From: Thysanoteuthis rhombus
Lineage: Eukaryota > Mollusca > Cephalopoda > Oegopsida > Thysanoteuthidae
Direction: 5' to 3'
DNA: 64,000 nt
NCBI GenBank assembly: GCA_963457665.1
Contig: OY735207.1
Location: forward strand, 50,835,909 to 50,899,908
Positions 10,980 to 22,540 of this stretch are shown here, piece after piece. Below the pieces are notes generated by a model. That model saw nothing but the letters and a program-made list of their open reading frames with translations. It did not search any database and was not told the origin of the DNA. Numbering within the stretch: the first letter of the stretch is position 1; every line of letters begins with the position of its first letter. Position numbers and translations under genes: made by a program.

Positions 10980-11587
10980 CTTTTTACTAAGATTCAGTAC
11001 CTGCTACTGGTATCAGTTACTATTTGAATTAGTGAAAAAAGGTGTTAAGTTATCAGAGATTGGAAAAATGAACTAAAAAAGGAAAAAAAAAAGCCATTTA
11101 AATATGTAATTTCAAGACAAAACTTCAAAGTGTATCCTAAAATCACGGAAAGAAAAAGGCACGAGAGCTGACAAAACCTGAAGGTTAGTGTTACTTTTCA
11201 TGTTGTAAATTGGAGGTAATATTAATTCTTGACCTTACAAATGAAAAATATTGTAGTTAAAGGCACCAAAAGATAACTATGCAATACATTGATCAGATAT
11301 CAACACAAAGAAGTTTAAAGCCATCAATTTGTTCTTCACCAGACACTCAGAACGTTCAAAATATCTGGATGCACCTCAAAAAGAAATTACGATGACATTT
11401 TTGACACATTAGATGCACTATTTCCATCGTATCAATGAATTCATGGTGTGCAATGTATTTTTTATGCTGTGTTCAACTATCATATATTACATTCATAAGA
11501 CCAAAGATTACCATTACCTCCAATTTAAAACATGAAAAATCACACAAATGAAAACAAAATGGCTTCTTTTACAAAAAAATGATGCTG
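10980..11587. other. Unassigned AT-rich DNA
   Basis: Nothing recognisable apart from short A-runs. Confidence 0.4.
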
Positions 11588-12054
11588 ATCAGGGTCTTCA
11601 TTTTGGCCATTTCTTGTTCTTTTAAAAAGACATTTGGCAATGACCTTTAGGTTTGGCTATATTTTTGGATATTTTGACTTCGTTGCAATAGTATTTATAA
11701 TGAATTCTCATTTTTGGTGTGCACCAAAATGTTTTATAAACTAAAAATAAATCATCATTATTAATCTTTCTTATACTAGTATATATTTACCCTCATCCTG
11801 ATGTTTCAGCTGCTTTTTATCATGATGCCGTCATTGCAAAGTTGCAATAAAAAAAAAACTACTGAAAAATTAAGATGAAGGTGAACAATATCAATTAAAA
11901 AAAACAAAAAACCCCATCTCATTAACGACTATTTGCAATACTTGATAAATAAGAGAATAGTTGCCTTTTAAAACTATTTTGGCATTCGGCCATTTCTGAC
12001 CATTTTTTTGCCTGTTGTGGGCCAGAAACGTCTCCAACTATCTGGCAACTTTCA
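11588..12054 (+). repeat. Left arm of a large imperfect inverted repeat
   Basis: Aligns with the reverse complement of 12847-13273 over most of its length. Shared words in order are: 'cagggt' at the outer edge, 'ggtttggc', 'gtt-tataaact'-type blocks, 'tttcagctgctttttatcat' against 'tttcagtcacttttttataat', 'cgtca', 'aaagttgc', 'ctgaaaaattaagat', and at the inner edge 'aaacgtctcc-actatctggcaac'. A smaller palindrome at about 11786-11888 is nested within this arm and repeated in the other. Confidence 0.7.
11786..11888. repeat. Palindromic hairpin within the left arm
   Basis: Starts 'tttaccctcatcctgatg-tttcag' and ends 'ctgaaaaattaagatgaagg', which are near inverse complements, giving a self-pairing unit of about 100 bases. 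The sister unit is at about 12985-13107. Confidence 0.6.
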
Positions 12055-12178
12055 TGCTGATATCAAGTGGTGAGATAGGAAGAAACAAGAAGTTTTATTG
12101 CAGCCGACATATAATACAGCTTTGCAACGTAGGAAGGAAATTCGAAATATAAATTCAAGAGAGGAAGGCCGCCGCGGC

Positions 12179-12186
12179 TATAAATA
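12179..12186 (+). promoter_or_regulatory. TATAAATA box candidate
   Basis: A consensus TATAAATA preceded by 'gccgccgcggc', the GC-rich flank expected of a strong core promoter. A start site would fall near 12210. The first downstream ATG in a fair context is at 12302, but it opens no long frame. Confidence 0.3.
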
Positions 12187-12507
12187 GGGAAGTTTGAATT
12201 CAGGGAGGAGGTTTTCCATTTTCTGTTAAAAACGAGAACACCCCACTCTCCTCGTAGCCCCGCACAAGCTCCAAATTAAATACTACTGCTCGGGGAGCGA
12301 GATGGAAAAAAAAAAAAGAAGTTTTTGTAATACGAAGAGGGTAGATAAGGGGTGGTCGGGAAGTATGATGGCGGAGGGGGTTCGCGGAGGTGGGGAGCAT
12401 GATGGCGGGGTACGCGAAACATGATGGCGAAATGGGGGGGGGGGTAAGGCGCGTGGGGAAGGGTACACTTCCCTCGCTGCTAGTTACTAACAATCAGCTG
12501 GTTTCGT

Positions 12508-12510
<3 letters not shown>

Positions 12511-12554
<44 letters not shown>
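12511..12554. repeat. (CT)22 microsatellite
   Basis: An uninterrupted CT tract. GA/CT tracts of this kind can bind GAGA-type factors in animal promoters; here that is only a possibility. Confidence 0.95.
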
Positions 12555-12557
<3 letters not shown>

Positions 12558-12846
12558 TGCTGCAAACAAACAAGTTCTTCTCCTGCCTCGACTTATGTGC
12601 GTCGATTGGCAGGGCTGGCTGGCCTGGGTGCTACTGGCACGTATTGTATACACAAGAGTAACTGTCTGAAGACCTGACACCCAACACCACCCCAACCGAC
12701 GAGTTCCTCCACCGCCACCGCCGTCGCCGCCTCTTCAAACCCAGGATTTAAACAGCTGTTTGTTGTAGGGTGAAAAATGCCAGAGCTAACAATGACAGAC
12801 AAGCAACAGTGTCACACATGGTGACAGCGACAGACAGACACTACGA

Positions 12847-13273
12847 ATGTTGCCAGATAGTCGGAGACGTTTCAGGCCAAATACATGCAAAAATTGTTTA
12901 TAATTGCAATTATTCCATTACTCATTTTTCTAATTAGATGAAATATTGTGAAATCATTTTTTTCTATTGTGTTCTATACCATTATTTACCTTAATCTTAA
13001 TTCTTCAGTTGCATTTTGATCGCAACTTTACAGCCGTTTACAGTGACGACTTGAATATTGACGCTTTCATTATAAAAAAGTGACTGAAAAATTAAGATGA
13101 AAGTGAATTGTAGCAGAAAAAAGTAGTTTTTAAAACAACGGAACATTGTACACATTTAAAAGGATTCATTAAAAAAACACCACAGCAACATAATTAAAAT
13201 GGCCAAAAATGTAATTATGGCCAAACCAAAACAGGCCGGATTTATCAAATTCAGCAATAAATTGGCAACCCTG
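12847..13273 (-). repeat. Right arm of the large imperfect inverted repeat
   Basis: The mate of 11588-12054, diverged by perhaps a quarter to a third by eye. Its outer edge reads (reverse complement) 'cagggttgccaatttattgc', resembling the 'cagtgttgccaattta' terminus at 3851. Flanking target duplications are not apparent. Confidence 0.7.
12985..13107. repeat. Palindromic hairpin within the right arm
   Basis: Starts 'ttaccttaatcttaattctt' and ends 'gactgaaaaattaagatgaa', which can pair with each other. Same unit as 11786-11888. Confidence 0.6.
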
Positions 13274-14231
13274 GACACTAATAGTACTGCACACGATTTT
13301 AGGTTGGGTAGGGGCAGTAAAACAACAGCCACAAATTGACAAGAAAAAAAAAAAAGGTGGAAAGAAAGCCGAGTATGACAAGTCCACGAGTACAGGGCAC
13401 TTAGTGTGGATCGAACTCAATGGACTGACTATTTGTCTATCAACACATCAACTGTAAATGAAGGGAATTTCAGTCATTGCAGGGCAATGGCTAATTCAAT
13501 AGAATTCCTGTTTTATTGTGATGTAAATACTGTTATTTTTGGTATTATCTTTATGCAAAAATATACTCTTTTGGGCGTTTATTGTGAAAATGACTCGATG
13601 CTTTTCACTAATTTTAAAAGATAAAAAAAATTTCAATTAGCACTACATTTTAGCAATACGATTTAAAATGAAAAAAATAATTATTTCTTGTAAATAACAC
13701 CATAAAACTCAATATACAAGCCTAATTTTCATCATTACAAATGAAACAAAATTAATTAGGAGTGGGGTGGAGTCCCCACTTAGAGTATAAAGCCCTGGGC
13801 TATGGCCTACTCAACCCATATGTAAGTTTGTCACTGCCTGTATGCGTCCATAAATAAAACACTCCCATAATTATCCAGGTTATTGAAAACCCTTCTCCCA
13901 TATTACTTGGTCTTTAAATCATTTCCCCATCGTATGAACGAGCCAAACCCTCTTAAGGAAGTGGTCAGTGCATTTTGTCAGATGACGTAAGTTGGTCATT
14001 ACTCAAAATCATGAGAATTCACACAGAAAGGTTAACCCAAAACCAAATACATGTAACGAGAAACTTCAAAGGTGGACTGAGATGGTCTTATCAGCTGAAT
14101 TTCGATCTGAAATTTATTAAGATACTATGTTTCATCTTTGTGATTAATATTCACCATTGAATTAAGTGCATCGACAAGGAAGGAGATTATGTTGAAAAAT
14201 TAAGATTTGTTGCATGAAACCTGACACAACC
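13274..14231. other. Unassigned AT-rich DNA
   Basis: No gene, RNA or classified repeat was recognised. Confidence 0.4.
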
Positions 14232-14555
14232 AGTCAAGTGGTGTAGAGTGACGTAAGGTTACCAGCACGGAAAACTGAATTGGTGAATTGAGTTCAAGTT
14301 TCTGCTAAGGCTGTTTATACTCACCTCATACTAATGCCATTTGGAGAACCATGAATCCACTTCTATCCCTATTTATCGGTAAATAGCATGGCAGTTGGAG
14401 CCCTTTAGCTCTGTAAGGTAGTCCATCTAAGAGGAGGTTACTCTTGACAGAAAAACCTTTAGCTTGGCAGTCGCAACTCTGCCATATAAAAACCTACATG
14501 ATACCACAAAGGCAGCAGAGTGGCTGCGGCCAAATTTTCCAGAAGGAGTCTAGAG
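14232..14555 (+). mobile_element. tRNA-derived SINE S, near full length
   Basis: The head resembles a tRNA-type internal promoter: an A-box-like stretch near 'gtaaggttaccagca' and a B-box-like 'gagttcaagtttc'. The body has 'ccatgaatccacttctatcc', 'ggagccctttagctctgtaa', 'ggtagtccatctaagagg' and ends 'ggagtctagaggaataaata'. The same order is seen at 39990-40305. SINEs of this type depend on a LINE for copying; no shared 3' tail with the LINEs in this window is seen. Confidence 0.65.
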
Positions 14556-16430
14556 GAATAAATAAAAACGAAAGCAAACCAACATGTATATTGCTTGATT
14601 TCAATCTAAAATGATCAATCTATGTGAATAATAAGAAAGAGACTATGTTGAGAAATAAATGTCTGATGAGTAAAAGAAGAGCTTTTTTTTTTCCATCATT
14701 AAGCTACAGACTTTTTAGTATATCTATATATGTTTCTGCAAGCTACTTTAATATTCAGAAGAATAAAGGCCCGAAAGGAAGGCTTAAGCTGGCAAAAGTT
14801 GCACTTTATTGAGGGGGAATGGGGAGAAGATTCACATGAATTGAGGATGCTGCGAATAAACATTGAAATATCCAGAAAATTCATTGCTTTTCTCTTATTT
14901 GCTGACCTAATATTGGATAACTTGAACATCCTCAGCTGTCGACAGGTTTAGAGAGAAGGATATTCAAGTAATCCCTAAAGACATTCAAGGCATAGGACTT
15001 GAACACAAAACTGTTAATCATTCAGGGAATTTTGCAAACCCATCTGATGGTGTGCATATAGGCTATTCGATAACATTAGAACAAGCAAAAAACCAAAATA
15101 AAGGAGATGTGTGAATGAAAGCACATCTTTTCAAAGGAATATCTTCAAGAATTTATGTGGTGGGACAGATCAGGAGACAATGCATTTTAAAATTTATGTA
15201 TTCATACTAGTTCACGATATTTTTTAAAAAACTTTCTTAATAAAATAAATTTAATTAATCCAATAAAGTTTCTCCAATTTTTCTCAACCATCCCTAGATT
15301 ATGATGGTTCACAATATTTGTGACATTGCTCCAACAGATATTCATCTATTAAAAAATTTTCAACTTCATATCCATAAAAAAGAGGTTGATAACAGCCATA
15401 ATTCATGCTTTTACAGAATTTGTAACCAGTAAATCTGTTGAATTTTATAGAGATGACATATTACGCAGTGCAATGTGATTTTTTTTGTCCCCAGAGATAT
15501 CCATACGTAATAGTTTTTCTTCCTGTAGGGGGTAGGGATAGTCAACTTTATAGATCCCTGATTTTGATTAAACATTTACCATTTTTTATAATCTATGTCA
15601 TCCTTCAAAAAATTACATAAATGAAAAAGATAGATAAAAAGACAACTATAGCTAGTACCTAGTTATTGACTGACCTAGTTTTGACCTAGTACCTATATAA
15701 CAAACTGACCTAGTTTACGAAAAAAAACAAAAAACAAAACAAACAACTAGGTCAAAAGTGGTTAGAAAGAAAGAAAGAAAAAAAAAAAAAAGAAATTGAG
15801 AATCTTGGTCTCATTTTTCTCTTCAAAATCACATTTCGTTTCTTGATTTATACTTCCTGATTCTTCGAAAGACTTAAATTTTAGCTTCCAGTCAGATTTT
15901 GACCCAACACTGATTTTATTTGAAAAAACAAAAAACAAAAAAACAAAATAAACAAAACCAAAACAAAACCCCAAACAAACTAGGGACCAGCTATAGTAAT
16001 AACCTAACATTTTGAGGGAAAAAGAATAGGAACAAAAAGCCAGGTACGATATACACCTGAAGAAGGCCGAAAAACATGAAACTTGTTGTATTGAATAGAA
16101 TAAGGAAAATGCAAGCAACCCAGGCAAACATTGTGGTACTAGCAGTATTTCAACTATTTCAAGACTAAATAAGGTGCTTAATGTATGAATTTTTATAAAG
16201 ACTGTCCCAGATGATGAAATGGAACATCAAATGAAATTGAAAGTCATTTCTCTTATGAACACTTTCACAAAGCAATCAGACACAAATCTACTATGTATAA
16301 GAAATTGGAATTAGCAGATCATTTTACCTAAACGTCTTTCCTGCTCATGAGATTTTTCATGACACATACGTCCCATTATCTTCTAAAACATCTACAGGAC
16401 ATCCTAGCAGTCAAAAGAACCTTGAGATAT
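14556..16430. other. Unassigned AT-rich DNA
   Basis: No gene was recognised. It includes a short repetition of 'gacctagt' at 15653-15715, A-runs at 15779, and a 'cctgaagaaggccgaaa' word at 16055 that belongs to the motif group described at 1501. Confidence 0.4.
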
Positions 16431-16640
16431 ACAGGGTGTCACAAAAGTAAGCCCCTATTTTAAGGAAAGCAACTTGTCTATCTAATTAGCAAAAGACTCC
16501 AATTTTTCTTGTAATTTTACGCCGAGTTACTTCCCTTAGATACAAGCAGCGCTAATGCCATTTTTATCTATGTATGCATCAGGAGTCTCGAAAAAGTCAA
16601 CTTACACAAGACATGCTTTTTATTACTGTAATTTAGATGT
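16431..16640 (+). mobile_element. Mariner-like terminus
   Basis: 'acagggtgtcacaaaagtaa' closely resembles the common mariner inverted-repeat start (CAGGGTGTCCCAAAAGT). No matching right terminus or transposase frame was found downstream, so this is a solo or decayed end. Confidence 0.35.
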
Positions 16641-17950
16641 ATTAAATCACAATTCATTTTTGTCACACACAATGTCAATGACTAATCTGGCTTAAATGAA
16701 ACAAAGATATCAAATTTAACCACAATTATACCAACTTTTGTTTGGACAGTCTAATCCCTTCATCTCATCTTTGATTTTGCCAATTCATTCTACGGCCATC
16801 CACAGGTGTGATACGTAACATCTGTTACGAAAGAGAGTCTCCTTTATCGGTCTCTTTCTCCGGTGGTGCAAAGCCAAAAAACGGAATCAAGCAGAAAATT
16901 CAAATGTTAACTGCAACTTTTTAAAATGACTTATTCTATTTTAGCAATGCTTGCAGAACAGCCTGTTCCATTATATTATGATGAAAAAGTTTTCATTTTC
17001 TTTTTGTTACACAAAGAATTCTGTCCTGTGTCTCCTTTAGAGATGAGAAGATTATGGCCATTAATGCACCAACAATTCCTTCTTTGGGGTGCGGCACTAG
17101 ATAGGGAGACTTTATTATACCATTAACCAAGTACTTAAGCTATTCCCCAAAAAAACATACAGAGTTGTCCAACACTTGTTTCATGAGGTAAAGAAAACCA
17201 GTGTAAAATCTGTTTTAGCCTGACTTGCATTTGTCTGACAAACTGATGTATGCTGTTTCCTTCAGCTTCCTTACTCCAATGTTGCTCCTTATAAATCATC
17301 TGGACTTTAACCCAGAGGGGTTGATACACACCCTTTTCACTTATAGACAATTAACTGCAATTGATCATATTTCTCATAAAAAATTATTTTTTTTAGGTAA
17401 CACTATATCTATACGGGTCAGAGAACGTTTTTTATTACTTTTTTTTTCCTTTTCCACAGGGACTACATCAAAGCCAGTTTATGTCATTCTGAAACAGAGA
17501 GCGGTCTCATGTCAATCACACACATGCATAACTTTCCGTGAAACTCGGTAAAAATGGTACATTTAATTAAAACACTAATATTCTAACCCTTAATTCTTAC
17601 GCAAAACAAATAGGATTCGCCTGGGAGTTTCTGGGTTCTGACTAGACAGTCATAGCTGATGAGGTTTGTTTCATGAGGCGTGCTATTGCTCTGTATAGTC
17701 AAGTCAATGGGGGCTCAGTGCTCATTTCCTTGCGACAAAACTTGCGAGGACTAGAGAATAAAAAGGACAAAGTCTGACTGTGTCCTCTTCCCCCGCAAAT
17801 AATTTCTTTTTCAGTTTCCTCTGATATATTGTGCCCCCGGAGCTCCTGGCCCCTCCCTACAGTTGCGGAGTCTGCAGGTCCTATGTCCTGCCTAATAGAC
17901 AATCATCTATTTTATTCTATGGTAAAATCGAGATCAATTTTCATTTTACA
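16641..17950. other. Unassigned DNA
   Basis: No gene or repeat class recognised, although several frames of 60-110 codons are open by chance. Confidence 0.35.
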
Positions 17951-17958
17951 AACTAGAT

Positions 17959-18275
17959 CAGGGGGTGCAGAACCTTTTTGACAATCTGCACCCACATTGG
18001 CAGTAATCTTCTACAAAAAGCCCCTCACGTGCCCTTGGGAATTTTTGAGTAACAGATTATCATCTTCATTATGTTTGAATTTTACAAATTATTTCATGGA
18101 GGAAGAGAACAAAATACTTGGAAGCATTCTTAAATTTGCTGATGAATTAAAAGGTTGCTGTTATTCATTTTGTTTATTTTATAGAATCACAAACAAAAAA
18201 TTACAACTCTCGAGTGTCAATAAAATGTTTGTGTGTGCCCCCTTGGGCATGCATGACATATGTTCGCCACCCCTG
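17959..18275 (+). mobile_element. Non-autonomous hAT element with perfect 8-bp target duplication
   Basis: The left end CAGGGGGTGCAGAACC and the reverse complement of the right end, CAGGGGTGGCGAAC, form short terminal inverted repeats. The element is flanked by AACTAGAT at 17951-17958 and again at 18276-18283, a perfect 8-base duplication. Termini beginning CAGGGG and an 8-base duplication are the known signature of hAT transposons. It is 317 bases long with no transposase, so it moved with an enzyme supplied elsewhere. Confidence 0.85.
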
Positions 18276-18351
18276 AACTAGATCATAAAAAAAAGAAAAA
18301 GAAAAAAAAAAAAGTCATTTACAAAATTAAATGTTTTTGCTATAATTGATA

Positions 18352-18556
18352 TAGCGGTGTAATGGTTACCAGCACAGAACATGAAGTAGGCTGAAGCTGC
18401 TTGCATTAACGCACTTGGGAAAGGCAAGAATCCATTTTGCCCCTTCCAGCTTAGGGCAGTGTGAGCACTTTAGCTCTGTAAGGCAATTCAATGCATAAAA
18501 CCTACTTGCTACTGCAAAGTGGTCCTCTGTACCACTAGGAGTCTACAGACAAAAAA
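18352..18556 (+). mobile_element. tRNA-derived SINE S
   Basis: A clear A-box-like start 'agcggtgtaatggttaccag' is followed by 'cgcacttgggaaaggcaaga', 'agcactttagctctgtaagg' and 'actaggagtctacag'. The B-box region is eroded. Confidence 0.65.
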
Positions 18557-18675
18557 CAAAAAACGTGACAAGTCAAAGTTTGGACTTACTGGCTCTTGTA
18601 AATCAGTGGAATTAATCAACATTGTGTCTGGCCAGAATTAGTGAATTCCAGGAGCTATAAATAGAAAAAAAAAAG

Positions 18676-19074
18676 CAGGTTTGGTTAGTCACTCAATAGA
18701 AACTGTCCAGTGACCAATTGAAAAAAAATTGAAAAGGAGATGATGGATGAATAAATCATTTATCTTGCCTTTTGTTGGGCCAGGATCACTAAAAAAAAAG
18801 GTGTGAATTTTTTTAAAAGTGTGAATGCTGCAGAACACGAACTAGAGATCAATTTAGCATAAACTCACACTTCAAATTGAAGTCCCCCCCCACACTGAAA
18901 CCCAAGAGGGTGGGTTTAAAGAACAAACAAAAGAAAAATGTTTCTTCTGGATCTAATAATGAGTAAATATTTAAATTTTCAGCCCTCTAGCGCCAGTTGG
19001 GGGAGTATACATTATACATAGCCAGCTAGCCAGCACTGAAGAAACCTATGTTGACATTTTTAGTTGACAATTTC
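18676..19074 (+). repeat. Family A repeat, copy 2 (near full length)
   Basis: Starts 'caggtttggttagtcactca' and ends 'tgttgacatttttagttgac'. Internal landmarks are 'aaaggagatgatggatgaat', 'ccttttgttgggccaggatc', 'gtgaatgctgcagaac', 'cccacactgaaaccc', 'ttcttctggatctaataatg' and 'ccctctagcgccag'. The family has no reading frame, no A/B boxes and no poly-A tail. Copies are unevenly truncated. Confidence 0.75.
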
Positions 19075-19092
19075 TAACACCGTCCTAGAGTT

Positions 19093-19097
<5 letters not shown>

Positions 19098-19139
<42 letters not shown>
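19098..19139. repeat. (TA)n microsatellite
   Basis: About 21 AT units, followed by a short TG tract. Confidence 0.95.
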
Positions 19140-19143
<4 letters not shown>

Positions 19144-19811
19144 ATGTGTGTGTGGGGGGGAATGATTTGTCAGAGCTGAATGATTGTGTGTCCAACTGCC
19201 ACGCTACACTAAAAAAGTCTCATACTTGTAAAACCTACAATACTTGAGTCTATCATATGTATGCTCAGATAAGTCTCATCCAGATTGAAGTTTATTTTTT
19301 TTCAATAACCAATTTAATTACTGAAATTCTTTTGAAGACACAACAATATGCAACAGTAGGAATAACATGTCAATTCCTATTGTAAAACATAACATCAATT
19401 TATGAACTTTTGAAAAAAAAAAAAAAAAACTGCCTTAATATGTTCACTGCAACTTTGAATGACACAATATATAGTACATTGCTCAGGGCCACATGGCAGA
19501 AATTGAACCTACTGCCAACTATTTATATTGCCTTAAATAAAGTTGTGGATTGGATGAACATATCCATCAGAGGCAACACTCAACATGCCACACGACACAT
19601 TGACTCCTGAATGTGTCAAAGAACATCATCAGAGACATTACATCTAGTTGATAGAGCTACTTTGAAGCGGACCAACACACCATGACCTGAAGTAGGCAAT
19701 TTTTTTTCGTTATCAAATGGCTGGATATTTTCTGGGCAGACCTTGTATATTCATATACAAATTGATCCTTGATTTTTAGCCGTGAAATCATAGATTCATA
19801 ATTGCCTCACC

Positions 19812-19967
19812 CAGCTCAGTTAGCTCCCCTACAGCCCAAATTTGGATCCCTGCAATTACTGCCCCACCCCCAAGAGATTTCAGACTGTTGATGAGATTAA
19901 GGAGAATACAACCAGGCAGCTGATTTTGATCCCAGAAGAAGACTTTGCAGGCTGTTTTGAAAAGTGA
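19812..19967 (+). mobile_element. Mariner transposase C-terminal fragment
   Basis: The frame reads LPYSPNLDPCNYC, then FQTVDEIKENTTRQL, then EEDFAGCFEK and a stop. This is the mariner transposase tail: the 'YSPDLAPCDFFLFP' block that carries the last catalytic Asp (here the block reads NLDPCN, so that Asp is altered), the 'F-t-e-ik' helix and the 'F--CF--W' block. An in-frame stop and the changed catalytic block show it is dead. A relative lies at 39151. Confidence 0.7.
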
Positions 19968-20392
19968 GCCTCATATTTTTTTGGGGCCAAGAGATGATTT
20001 CCAATCAAAAAAATTCGGAGTTCATGGTCCCATCAAAATGTGACAGCAGTAACAATAGTATTCAATGTAGAAATATGATCTATGTTGTTGATATTTCGTA
20101 TCAATGAATGACATTTGTAGTAAACAAATAATAAAAACAAAATAACAGAGCCACACTTAAGCCGCAGGACAATAATAATAACTGAATATTTAGAATACAA
20201 GTCCAAGTTCAACAATTCAACCTCCAGGGTCTTAGATACTGGTTGGGTTATCAGATGTAGGTTATAAGGTTAGATTACACAGTAATCACTCAAAATACTT
20301 CAGACCCATTTATTATACATCTACCATGTTTTTTCAGTAGCCTGGATTAATAGAAAAAAAAATCTTTTGGTCAAATTAAATATAAAGTTGGT

Positions 20393-20410
20393 ATATATAT
20401 ATATATATAC
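20393..20410. repeat. (TA)n microsatellite
   Basis: A short AT tract. Confidence 0.85.
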
Positions 20411-20684
20411 TCATTTTGATTCAGATTAAAACTAAGTTAGACTATACCTGAATTTATTTCAATACATACCAAGTGTTAAAAAGAAAAGATCATGTAATCT
20501 TAATTTGACCATTAGATTCATAAACCATTTGAAACCGCACAGGGGAACAATACCATGGTTAGCATAAAAAGAAAGTGGAACTCTTCTTTGAATTGAATTG
20601 GAAAAAAACTAAAATGTTTTCATTTAATGTCAAGGGGCAGGGGTGTATATGATTGACCTAACTTTGATTCTTATCAGACACTTT

Positions 20685-20835
20685 AGATCCATGATATATA
20701 TTGAATAACAATCCTGAATAAAGCTGTGATAAACATTTCTATGGAAGAAAAAATTGATCACCTGTTGCATAGGACAATATGGAACATTTCTGTTTATCAA
20801 CTGACTTACTTGGATAGGTACTTATGAATAAAAGC
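20685..20835 (+). repeat. Family C repeat, copy 1
   Basis: Contains 'attgatcacctgttgcatag', 'acaatatggaacatttctgt' and 'acttatgaataaaag'. The reverse complement of 63490-63680 shows the same words in the same order. The class is unknown. Confidence 0.65.
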
Positions 20836-20954
20836 AAAAATATTTGTTTACTAAATACTAGCGTAAGACCCATAAAATGAAAATTTAAATAATATTATGA
20901 AGGGGAAAAAAAAAAAATCACCAAAATGCATATGGTTCAACATGTAATTTGAGA

Positions 20955-21300
20955 AGAAAGGGAAAGGCATGAACCCATCTCTTCTCTCCCTAGCTATGCA
21001 TAAAATAGCTGGGTAGACTTTAGCTCTTTAGCCTTGGAAAGCAACTAGTCTAGGAGCAGGAAAACTATAAATTCAAAAGCAGGAGCTGAAGTCTTTAAAA
21101 GCAGTCTGACATCATCAGCCTCTTTCTGGTAACTCCAGCAAAGACAGAAGTACCAACAAGTATCAGCCTTTTCCCTTTCCTTGGATAATATCAGTGCATG
21201 GAGAAGAGAGACATGCTGCATGGGCAACTGGCAGGCTTCCATATAAATTTGCTCAGGCCTGCACCCTGGAGAGACTGAAAGCAAGACTTCCTGGGTGTGG
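20955..21300 (+). mobile_element. SINE S, copy
   Basis: Carries 'ggcatgaacccatctcttct', 'ccctagctatgcataaaata', 'actttagctctttagccttg' and 'gcaactagtctaggagcag', matching the body of family S. Confidence 0.5.
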
Positions 21301-21509
21301 ATCCATGGTCATGTGAGACTGACAGATGCCAACGATGTAACTAGTGACCTATAAGGGGCACCCATGTTTTGCAAGCTAATTACAAGACAATCTCAAGTAT
21401 AATGAGTTCAATCTTTACAAGACACCCTACCTTTCTGATCATTGCTACTACTAGAGTAAATTGGATCCGTCAGCTAGCATACCAATCATCTTCAGCCAGT
21501 GGGTTTTAA

Positions 21510-21809
21510 GGAGTGGGATTGCAAGCCTAGCCCTTTCCCAACTTTTTCCTATTTTTATCCATAGCTGGGAGGAAGGAGTGGATTCTAAACCTAGTTTTGA
21601 ATTCAGAGTTGTCTTTGGCCTTGACTGGTTGCCAAACGAGGCTAGGAATCCCAGTTGCCCAGCTATTTTAGCCATAGCTGAGTGGGAAGGAGAGAAGAGA
21701 TGGACTTATGCCTTTCCCAAGGGCATTAGTGCAAAGTAAATGCAAACAAATTCTGCCAGATAGAACTCTGCTTTCCAATTCCATCTTCCATACCAGTGAC
21801 CGTTACACC
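21510..21809 (-). mobile_element. tRNA-derived SINE S, best-preserved minus copy
   Basis: The reverse complement starts 'ggtgtaacggtcactggtat' (A-box-like), has 'gagttctatctgg' in the B-box position, then 'actttgcactaatgcccttg', 'ggaaaggcataagtccatct', 'agctatggctaaaatagctg' and 'tttggcaaccagtcaaggcc'. A second 'ccactccttcctcccagcta' block further in suggests a dimer or an internal duplication. The open frames here on both strands are incidental. Confidence 0.7.
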
Positions 21810-21900
21810 ACTGACCTCCAGAGTAAACAAGTAAATATCTATTAGAGAAAACCCATTTCAGAAGACATTTCACACGGAAAAATGTTTTCGCCATTTTCTG

Positions 21901-21901
21901 A

Positions 21902-21931
<30 letters not shown>
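21901..21931. repeat. (AAT)n microsatellite
   Basis: About ten AAT units. Confidence 0.95.
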
Positions 21932-21933
<2 letters not shown>

Positions 21934-21979
21934 GAATTAAAAAAACAAAACAAACAAATAACAAAGAACCTAAAAAAAA

Positions 21980-22359
21980 GGTCTGGTTGATCACTCAATA
22001 GAAACTGTCATATGACCAATGTCTTTTGGCAGCATGCAGTGTTGGGGGGATGATCAATTAGCAAATTTAGAGAAAGGGGTGATCAATGAATGAGTTACTT
22101 CTCCAACTTTTTGTTGGACAGTATCCATTAAAGAAAAGTCTGAATTTTCAGAAAACCAGCATGACAAACTAAGGGAACAATTTGAAATCAACTTGAATTT
22201 TGACCCCCCCCCCAAAAAAAAAACAAACTTGTCATGGGGAAGAATTTGAAAAAAAAAAAAAAAATAAAGGAGAGAGACAAAAAAAAAATCTATATCTAGC
22301 CAGTTCAACTTGGGAAAAACTAAAGAAACCTATGTTGACAGTTTTGGTTGATGGTTTCT
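21980..22359 (+). repeat. Family A repeat, copy 3
   Basis: Begins 'ggtctggttgatcactcaat' and ends 'ttgacagttttggttgatgg'. The middle is shortened relative to copy 2, with A-runs at 22252 and 22280. Confidence 0.7.
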
Positions 22360-22369
22360 AAAAATGGAA

Positions 22370-22540
22370 AGCTTAAAATCTTCCCATCTTTGTTGGCTCT
22401 CAATGATGCCAGTGCAATACTCTTATGGTTTTATACATGACACATACATGCATAGCCATTCTTACAATAAAAGAGTTAAAACCTTCCCTTCTATGTTGGC
22501 TCTCAATGATGCCACTGCAATTCTTCTAAGGTTTTGTGAA
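22370..22540 (+). repeat. Short tandem duplication
   Basis: 'ttggctctcaatgatgcca' occurs at 22392 and again at 22496, with 'taaaatcttccc'/'taaaaccttccc' upstream of each, so a unit of about 105 bases is repeated twice. Confidence 0.65.

Larger units (their letters stand above)
12056..12845. other. GC-rich core between the inverted-repeat arms
   Basis: Base composition changes sharply from the AT-rich arms to GC-rich DNA with several CpG-bearing words (gccgccgcgg, ccgccgtcgccgcc). It holds a TATA-like box, a (CT)22 tract and short G-runs. It may be a promoter or CpG-rich island of a nearby gene, or simply the interior of a non-autonomous element. No coding exon was identified. Confidence 0.4.

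Noticed and set aside
12200-12802. Several 60-97-codon frames in the GC-rich core
   Set aside because: They overlap in conflicting frames across (CT)n and GC-rich simple sequence. None shows family motifs or splice signals in a supporting position.
15762-16127. A 121-codon minus-strand frame rich in Phe, Leu and Tyr that looks like membrane segments
   Set aside because: It is driven by A/T-rich simple sequence (AAAAC and AAAG runs) on the other strand. No conserved motif was seen.
21461-21739. A 92-codon plus-strand frame
   Set aside because: It runs antisense through a minus-strand SINE S copy.
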